Shown here: piece after piece, positions 6,678 through 11,172 of the stretch
How the letters are laid out: every line of letters starts with the position of its first letter
Position numbering within the stretch: the first letter of the stretch is position 1
Origin: Bacteroidales bacterium
Lineage (GTDB): Bacteria; Bacteroidota; Bacteroidia; Bacteroidales; UBA932
Direction: 5' to 3'
NCBI GenBank assembly: GCA_016295245.1
Contig: JAEDLO010000055.1
Span: 1-11,172 of the forward strand
DNA length: 11,172 nt
Translations under genes and position numbers: made by a program
Notes under the pieces: generated by a model
Told to the model about the DNA's origin: nothing
What the model saw: the letters and a program-made list of their open reading frames with translations, nothing else
The model's database searches: none

Positions 6678-8603
6678 ATGGGAAAGATTATCGGAATTGA
6701 CCTCGGAACCACAAATTCTTGTGTATCCGTAATGGAAGGCAACCAGCCTACTGTCATTATCAATGATGAGGGTGCCCGCACCACCCCTTCTGTAGTCGCT
6801 TTCACCGAGAACGGTGAGCGCAAGGTCGGCAACCCTGCAAAGCGCCAGGCCATCACCAACCCTCACAACACCATCTTCTCAATCAAGAGATTTATGGGTG
6901 AGACCTATGACCAGGTGAACAAAGAGATCTCACGTGTGCCATATAAAGTGGTACGCGGCGACAACAATACCCCGCGTGTGGATATCAACGGCCGTATGTA
7001 CAGCCCTCAGGAGATTTCAGCCATCATCCTTCAGAAGATGAAGAAAGTCGCTGAGGATTACCTCCGTCAGGAAGTGACCGAGGCTGTCATTACCGTTCCT
7101 GCATACTTCTCAGACTCACAGCGTCAGGCTACCAAGGAAGCAGGAAAGATTGCAGGCCTTGAGGTGAAGCGTATCATCAACGAGCCTACCGCAGCCGCAC
7201 TCGCCTATGGTCTGGACAAGAAGAACAAGAATATGAAGGTTGCCGTGTACGACCTCGGTGGCGGTACCTTCGATATCTCTATCCTCGAACTCGGTGACGG
7301 TGTGTTCGAAGTGAAGTCAACCAACGGTGACACCCATCTCGGTGGTGACGATTTCGACCAGGTTATCATCGACTGGCTCGCCGGTGAGTTCGCTTCCGAG
7401 AACGGCGGTATGGATCTCAAGAAGGATCCTATGGCTCTCCAGAGACTCAAGGAGGCTGCCGAAAAGGCAAAGATTGAGCTCTCAAACGCCGCAAGCGCAG
7501 AGATCAACCTGCCTTACATCACCGCAGTTGACGGTATGCCTAAGCACCTTGTGAAGACTCTGAGCCGCGCCAAGTTCGAGGCTCTCTGTGACGACCTCTT
7601 CCGCCGCTCGATCGAGCCTTGCCGCAAGGCGCTCGAGGATGCCCACCTCAGGGCTTCAGACATCGACGAGGTTCTCCTCGTGGGCGGTTCTACCCGTATC
7701 CCTAAGGTTCAGGAGCTCGTCAAAGAGTTCTTCGGCAAGGAGCCTAACAAGAGCGTAAACCCTGACGAGGTAGTATCAATCGGTGCAGCAATCCAGGGCG
7801 GTGTGCTCGCAGGCGACGTGAAGGACGTACTCCTTCTCGACGTTACCCCGCTCTCACTCGGTATCGAGACCCTCGGCGGCGTTATGACCAAGCTCATCGA
7901 ATCCAATACCACCATCCCTGTCCATAAGGAGCAGGTGTTCTCAACCGCAGCTGACAACCAGCCTTCAGTAGAGATCCGCGTCCTCCAGGGTGAGCGTCCA
8001 ATGGCCAAGGACAACAAGCAGATCGGAGTCTTCCACCTCGACGGCATCGCACCGGCACCTCGTGGAATACCTCAGATTGAAGTATCCTTCGACATCGACA
8101 CCAACGGTATCCTGAGCGTTTCCGCAAAGGACAAGGCAACCGGCAAGGAGCAGCACATCCGCATCGAGGCTTCAAGCGGTCTGTCAGAGGATGAAATCCA
8201 GAGGATGCGTGACGAGGCCAAGGCAAACGAGGAGGCCGACAAGGCAGAAAGGGAGAAGGTTGACAAGATCAACAATGCCGACGCTATGGTATTCCAGACC
8301 GAGAAGAACCTCAAGGAGTACGGCGACAAACTCCCTGCTGACAAGAAGGGTGCTATCGAGAGCGCTTGCGCAGAGCTCAAGAAGGCCGTTGAGGCCAAGG
8401 ACCTCGCTTCAATCGAGAAGTACAACGCAGAGCTCGAGGCCGCTTGGCACGCAGCATCTGAGGATATGGCAAAGGCAGCGCAGGCTCAGGGCGGCGCACA
8501 GGGCCCTCAGGGTGGATTCAACCCTGGAGCAGGCCAGAGCGGTCCTCAGGGTGGCCCTCAGCCGGACTACGGCGCAGGCAACGACGCTCCTGAGGAGCAG
8601 TAA
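6678..8603 (+). CDS. dnaK: Chaperone protein DnaK (Hsp70)
   Basis: 641-residue ATP-driven cytoplasmic chaperone that binds exposed hydrophobic segments and works with DnaJ and GrpE. The nucleotide-binding domain shows phosphate loop 1, GIDLGTTNSCVSVMEG (6-21); NEPTAAALAYGLD (168-180); phosphate loop 2, YDLGGGTFDISIL (191-203), with Thr197 at the known autophosphorylation position; and the adenosine loop LLVGGSTRIPKVQ (333-345). The hydrophobic interdomain linker DVLLLDVTPLSLGIET spans 383-398. The beta-sandwich substrate domain and helical lid follow. The tail (603-641) is rich in Gly, Gln and Pro and ends in PEEQ. The start is fixed by the conserved MGKIIGIDLGTT. Neither grpE nor dnaJ is adjacent, so the gene seems to be a single-gene transcript between its own promoter region and a strong terminator at 8626-8672. 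Confidence 0.99.
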   Translation: MGKIIGIDLGTTNSCVSVMEGNQPTVIINDEGARTTPSVVAFTENGERKVGNPAKRQAITNPHNTIFSIKRFMGETYDQVNKEISRVPYKVVRGDNNTPRVDINGRMYSPQEISAIILQKMKKVAEDYLRQEVTEAVITVPAYFSDSQRQATKEAGKIAGLEVKRIINEPTAAALAYGLDKKNKNMKVAVYDLGGGTFDISILELGDGVFEVKSTNGDTHLGGDDFDQVIIDWLAGEFASENGGMDLKKDPMALQRLKEAAEKAKIELSNAASAEINLPYITAVDGMPKHLVKTLSRAKFEALCDDLFRRSIEPCRKALEDAHLRASDIDEVLLVGGSTRIPKVQELVKEFFGKEPNKSVNPDEVVSIGAAIQGGVLAGDVKDVLLLDVTPLSLGIETLGGVMTKLIESNTTIPVHKEQVFSTAADNQPSVEIRVLQGERPMAKDNKQIGVFHLDGIAPAPRGIPQIEVSFDIDTNGILSVSAKDKATGKEQHIRIEASSGLSEDEIQRMRDEAKANEEADKAEREKVDKINNADAMVFQTEKNLKEYGDKLPADKKGAIESACAELKKAVEAKDLASIEKYNAELEAAWHAASEDMAKAAQAQGGAQGPQGGFNPGAGQSGPQGGPQPDYGAGNDAPEEQ

Positions 8604-8625
8604 TCGCCAACGCAATATTACAAAT

Positions 8626-8672
8626 AAGAGAGTGACTAAAAGTCGAGAGACTGACAGTCACTCTCTTTTTTT
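8626..8672 (+). terminator. Intrinsic terminator of dnaK
   Basis: AAGAGAGTGACT (8626-8637) pairs perfectly over 12 bp with AGTCACTCTCTT (8656-8667) and runs into seven consecutive T (8666-8672). Inside the 18-nt loop, AGTC-GAGA-GACT (8641-8652) can form a second small hairpin with a GNRA-type tetraloop. The structure begins 22 nt after the dnaK stop. Confidence 0.93.
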
Positions 8673-8753
8673 CTCCAGCCCCTTCCACAATCTACTTCGT
8701 CCTGCTGCAATGAACTTGAATATAGCGGGCCTCTCTCTAGACCCTCTCCGCCG

Positions 8754-8820
8754 CTGCGCGCCGAGGATGCCTCACAGGCACTTCTGACAGGGGTCACCCG
8801 CGTAGGTGAATGACAGAACT
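8754..8820. repeat. Direct repeat, copy A
   Basis: Aligned without gaps to 8880-8946 (offset 126 nt), 57 of 67 positions agree by my count. The right half is best conserved: 8790-8820 differs from 8916-8946 at one base, 8803 T against C. The left half has its own small hairpin, TGCCT-CAC-AGGCA (8768-8780), that copy B lacks. Confidence 0.85.
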
Positions 8821-8868
8821 CTCGAGAGGGCCCACCAGAGGCCCTTCTAAGGCAGGTGACCGTCCCTC

Positions 8869-8942
8869 CTGTCAATCACCTGCGCACCCAGGGTGCCTCA
8901 GAACCACTTCTGGAGGGGGTCACCCGCGCAGGTGAATGACAG
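8869..8942. repeat. 74-nt imperfect palindrome able to form a long hairpin
   Basis: Outer arms CTGTCAaTCACCTGCGC (8869-8885) and GCGCAGGTGAaTGACAG (8926-8942) pair at 16 of 17 positions, the exception being one A-A. Inside, GGGTG (8891-8895) pairs with CACCC (8921-8925), and CCTCAGAA (8896-8903) pairs with TTCTG-AGG (8908-8916, one bulged G) around a CCAC loop. That gives about 29 base pairs in three stacked blocks. It lies between converging genes, has no adjacent T-run, and shares sequence with both direct repeats. Confidence 0.8.
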
Positions 8943-8946
8943 AACT
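8880..8946. repeat. Direct repeat, copy B
   Basis: Partner of 8754-8820. It contains the loop and right arm of the palindrome at 8869-8942. Weaker similarity seems to continue beyond both copies (CAG.GGC..T...CT.AG at about 8837-8850 and 8961-8978), which would make the full unit about 126 nt and roughly tandem; that extension is tentative. Confidence 0.85.
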
Positions 8947-8971
8947 TCGTCGAGGTCCCGTCAGGGCTTTG

Positions 8972-9003
8972 TCTGAGACGGATGCCAACATCTGTGTTTC
9001 AGA
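8972..9003 (-). terminator. Hairpin after the pncB stop, possible terminator
   Basis: TCTGAGAC (8972-8979) pairs with GTTTCAGA (8996-9003), with one G-T pair. Inside it, GATG (8981-8984) pairs with CATC (8989-8992) around CCAA. It lies 6 nt beyond the pncB stop. No T-run follows on the minus strand, so a classical intrinsic terminator is not shown. Confidence 0.35.
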
Positions 9004-9009
9004 GCCTTG

Positions 9010-10242
9010 TTATTTAAGCAATTCCTTCAGGTAGGCGCACTTAGCCGGATTGCCGAGGTTCTTGGAGAGGTCGCAGGAAAGCTTGACACAATCCTTCCAC
9101 TCCCTGAGCTCAGTGATGCGCCCGCGAGTGAGCTTGACGACTATGTTCATTGGCTGGGCATTTTCGACATCGCAGGTCAGGAAGGTCCCGATTCCGTATG
9201 AATCCTGGACTCTTCCGTCAACGAATTTGTGGATTTCGATGGCCTTGTCGATATTCAGGCCGTTGCTGTAGCAGACCTGCTTGGTAGTTGGATCTATGCC
9301 CAGAGAACGGTATTTCGTTATGATCTTTTCGGTTTGTTCGAACTCGTCGCCGCTGTCCACTCTCAATCCCTTGTACATCATCGCCATCCTTTTTGACAGG
9401 TTGGAGAAGAAAACTTTGTCCCCGAAACAGTCGTAAAGATAGATGCCGTTGTCTCCATCATAGACGTCGCTGAACTTCTTCATTACGTTGAAGTTGCACT
9501 CGAAGACGCCGCTGACGTTCTCTTCGAAGCTGATGAGCTGGTGAGACATTGTGCCGAGGGCGGCACAGTCATATTTCATAGCTAGCCACACATTGCTGGT
9601 GCCAGTAAACTTGCCGGTCCACTTGCCCGAGGCGTCAGTCATCCCTTCGCCGGCATAGAGTTCCGGGTGGTCGAAGACCTGCTTCATTGTGCGGACAACC
9701 ATCTCGTGGTGGCTGAAGTTGAAGCGGCGACGAGTGCCCATATCACCGAGCACGAGTCCGGAACCGAAGATCTGCACGGACTTCTCGAAGGCCTTCTTTT
9801 CCTCCACGACGGGGTCGTAGCGGTCCACGTCGCCGTTTATCGTGTGCATCAGCTCTGAAATGCAGCTCAGAATCGGCATTTCCCACATAATTGTCGAGAA
9901 CCACTTGCCTCGGATGTTGATATCCAGCTGCCCTTCTGCGTTCTGGCTGATTTTGACTTCGGCGGGGTTGAACCTGTATCCCTTCAGGAAGGTGAAGTAC
10001 CACAGGGGTAGGAAGATGCAGCGCCTGGACATGAACTCGATCTCCTCATCGGTGATCACTACGTCCGCCATATGGTTTACCTGCTCCTGGAGCAAGGCGG
10101 CGAAGCCCTGGGGATAGACGGTTCTGTTGCGGTCATAGAAGGTGTATTCCACCTCCGCACGGGGATAAGTCTCGAGGATGTAGTACTGACAGGTGAAGGT
10201 GTAGAGATCGTTGTCAGTAATATGCCTGATGATTGCTTCCAT
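9010..10242 (-). CDS. pncB: Nicotinate phosphoribosyltransferase
   Basis: 410-residue enzyme of the NAD salvage (Preiss-Handler) route. It joins nicotinate and PRPP to give nicotinate mononucleotide, normally with ATP hydrolysis through a phosphohistidine. The N-terminus has the family pattern HITDNDLYTFTCQY (7-20). Active-site blocks are GDMGTRRRFNFSHHEMVVR (166-184), FTGTSNVWLAMKYDCAALGTMSHQ (212-235) with His234 at the position of the phosphorylated histidine, RVDSGDEFEQT (294-304), and YSNGLN and YGIGTFLT (325-330, 349-356). The length suits the bacterial PncB type. The GTMSHQ sequence differs slightly from the GTMAHE of E. coli. The start ATG at 10242 lies 8 nt after the dcp stop, so the two genes are probably one operon read leftward. 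Confidence 0.95.
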   Translation of the reverse strand: MEAIIRHITDNDLYTFTCQYYILETYPRAEVEYTFYDRNRTVYPQGFAALLQEQVNHMADVVITDEEIEFMSRRCIFLPLWYFTFLKGYRFNPAEVKISQNAEGQLDINIRGKWFSTIMWEMPILSCISELMHTINGDVDRYDPVVEEKKAFEKSVQIFGSGLVLGDMGTRRRFNFSHHEMVVRTMKQVFDHPELYAGEGMTDASGKWTGKFTGTSNVWLAMKYDCAALGTMSHQLISFEENVSGVFECNFNVMKKFSDVYDGDNGIYLYDCFGDKVFFSNLSKRMAMMYKGLRVDSGDEFEQTEKIITKYRSLGIDPTTKQVCYSNGLNIDKAIEIHKFVDGRVQDSYGIGTFLTCDVENAQPMNIVVKLTRGRITELREWKDCVKLSCDLSKNLGNPAKCAYLKELLK

Positions 10243-10250
10243 CTTGTGGT

Positions 10251-11172
10251 TTACTTGCCGGTGATGCCGAGTTTTTCAAGAAGGGCCTGAGGTTGAGGGT
10301 CGTGGCCGCGGAAGTTGCGGTAGAGCACAGCCTCGTCTTCGCTGCTTCCCTTCTCAAGAATATTGGTCCTGAATGCGTCTGCCGCCTCGTGGCTGAAGAT
10401 GCCCTTCTCCTTGAAGAGGGAGTAGGCGTCGGCTTCGAGCACCTCAGCCCACTTGTATGAGTAGTAACCTGCGGAGTAGCCGCCTGAGAAGATATGGCTG
10501 AATGCGGTGGAGATGAGGGTACCGTCAACTGCCGGCAGGGTGAGGTACGGCTGGAGCGCACGCTTTTCGATTTCGGCGGCGCTGATTTGCGGCTCGCTCT
10601 CGAGGGTGTGGTATGCAAGGTCGAGGTAGCCGAAATGCAGCTGCCTTACCTGGAGGTATGCCGAGTGGAAATTCTTGGACGCTGCGAGTTTTGCGATGAG
10701 CTCGTCAGGTATCATCTCGCCGGTGCTGTAGTGGCGGGCGAAGCTCTTGAGGTACTCAGGCTCATAGCCCCAGTTTTCCATTATCTGCGAAGGCAGTTCG
10801 ACGAAGTCGCGGGCGACGTTGGTGCCTGTCAGGGACTCATAGCTGCCCTTGGCGAGGATGCCGTGGAGGGCGTGGCCGAACTCGTGGAGGAAGGTGGTGA
10901 GCTCGTAGTGGGTGAGCAGGGCAGGGGTGTCGCCGGCAGGCTTGCTGAAGTTGGTGACTATGCTTATGTGCGGGCGGTACTCCACGCCGCCGCGTATGCT
11001 CTGGCCGCGGAACTCCGTCATCCACGCGCCGGCCCTCTTGCTCGCCCTCGGGAAGAAGTCGGCATAAAAGAGGGCGAGGTGGCTGCCGTCAGCGTCTTTC
11101 ACGTCGTACACCTTGACATCCTTGTGGTAAACCGGCAGGTCGCTGCGCTCCTCGAAGCTGATGCCGTAAAGC
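10251..11172 (-). CDS. dcp: M3-family peptidyl-dipeptidase Dcp (5' partial)
   Basis: The C-terminal 306 residues are visible; the frame is open to the right edge and reads LYGISFEERSDLPVYHKDVK before VYDVKDADGS, so the GTG at 11111 is internal, not a start. The zinc-binding thermolysin-like motif HEFGH lies in TTFLHEFGHALHGILA. It is followed by SLTGTNVARDFVELPSQIMENW, which contains the third zinc ligand (Glu in the DFVELPSQ segment) and is typical of Dcp and oligopeptidase A. The tail FSGGYSAGYYSYKWAEVLEADAYSLF and FRGHDPQPQALLEKLGI also fit Dcp. These metalloenzymes release dipeptides from peptide C-termini; whether this one is cytoplasmic or periplasmic cannot be told without its N-terminus. 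Dcp is favoured over oligopeptidase A by the SLTGTN and FRG.DPQP.ALL segments. pncB follows 8 nt downstream. Confidence 0.92.
   Translation of the reverse strand, partial: LYGISFEERSDLPVYHKDVKVYDVKDADGSHLALFYADFFPRASKRAGAWMTEFRGQSIRGGVEYRPHISIVTNFSKPAGDTPALLTHYELTTFLHEFGHALHGILAKGSYESLTGTNVARDFVELPSQIMENWGYEPEYLKSFARHYSTGEMIPDELIAKLAASKNFHSAYLQVRQLHFGYLDLAYHTLESEPQISAAEIEKRALQPYLTLPAVDGTLISTAFSHIFSGGYSAGYYSYKWAEVLEADAYSLFKEKGIFSHEAADAFRTNILEKGSSEDEAVLYRNFRGHDPQPQALLEKLGITGK

Larger units (their letters stand above)
8604..9009. other. Gene-free convergent region between dnaK and pncB
   Basis: This 406-nt gap between converging genes holds no convincing coding sequence. In order it contains the dnaK terminator (8626-8672), about 80 nt without visible structure (8673-8753), a pair of diverged direct repeats (8754-8820 and 8880-8946) with a long palindrome (8869-8942), and a hairpin (8972-9003) beside the pncB stop codon. 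Confidence 0.8.

Noticed and set aside
8191..8787. Plus-strand open frame of 198 codons overlapping the dnaK 3' end
   Set aside because: It is an out-of-frame reading of dnaK, very rich in Arg and Ser, and it continues through the terminator.
8636..8875. Minus-strand open frame of 79 codons across the repeat region
   Set aside because: It runs through the dnaK terminator and repeat copy A, has a composition unlike its neighbours and resembles no family I know. The repeat copies are not preserved in protein terms.
8754..8946. CRISPR-like array
   Set aside because: There are only two diverged copies with strong internal palindromes and no set of equal spacers or cas genes.
8700..9010. Insertion sequence or attachment site
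   Set aside because: No transposase or integrase reading frame is present, and no terminal repeats with target duplication could be defined. A small non-autonomous element remains possible and is listed as a finding.
11109..11111. GTG as the start of the M3 peptidase
   Set aside because: The frame continues to the window edge and the upstream residues match Dcp, so this codon is internal.

Overview
The window looks like an ordinary stretch of chromosome from a member of the Bacteroidota, most likely order Bacteroidales. Several things point that way: no Shine-Dalgarno sequences precede the starts; a -7 box of the Bacteroidota type (TAnnTTTG) lies directly in front of one gene; the leucyl-tRNA synthetase carries two insertions of the kind I associate with this phylum; an M28 peptidase is fused to a TonB-like C-terminal domain; and two YitT-type membrane proteins stand side by side. 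Base composition is moderately GC-rich. I see no phage genes, insertion sequence, CRISPR array, tRNA or rRNA.

Layout. (1) 1-5321, plus strand: a tightly packed four-gene unit of an M28-type peptidase/TonB-domain protein (5' end outside the window), leuS, and two tandem YitT-family membrane proteins. The gaps are 5 nt, a 1-nt stop/start overlap, and 1 nt. The unit ends at a hairpin at 5350-5380. (2) 5420-5863, plus strand: a small sensor-less AraC-type DNA-binding protein. Its 3' end overlaps, tail to tail, the next gene. (3) 5826-6527, minus strand: an RluA-family pseudouridine synthase whose probable promoter sits almost on its start codon. (4) 6528-6677: a divergent control region with a TGACAA/TTGTCA palindrome and a sigma-54-like -24/-12 element pointing towards dnaK. 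(5) 6678-8603, plus strand: dnaK, followed by a very clear intrinsic terminator. (6) 8604-9009: a 406-nt gene-free convergent region holding two diverged direct repeats and a long imperfect palindrome (8869-8942). (7) 9010-11172, minus strand: pncB and, upstream of it with an 8-nt gap, the 3' part of a Dcp-type M3 peptidyl-dipeptidase that runs off the right edge.

Functionally these are mostly housekeeping genes: translation (leuS, RNA pseudouridylation), protein folding (dnaK), NAD salvage (pncB) and peptide breakdown (dcp, M28). I did not find a new multi-gene system. The least ordinary signals are the structured repeat between dnaK and pncB, the dnaK upstream region, the loss of a probable zinc-ligand histidine in the M28 protein, and the YitT pair joined to leuS.
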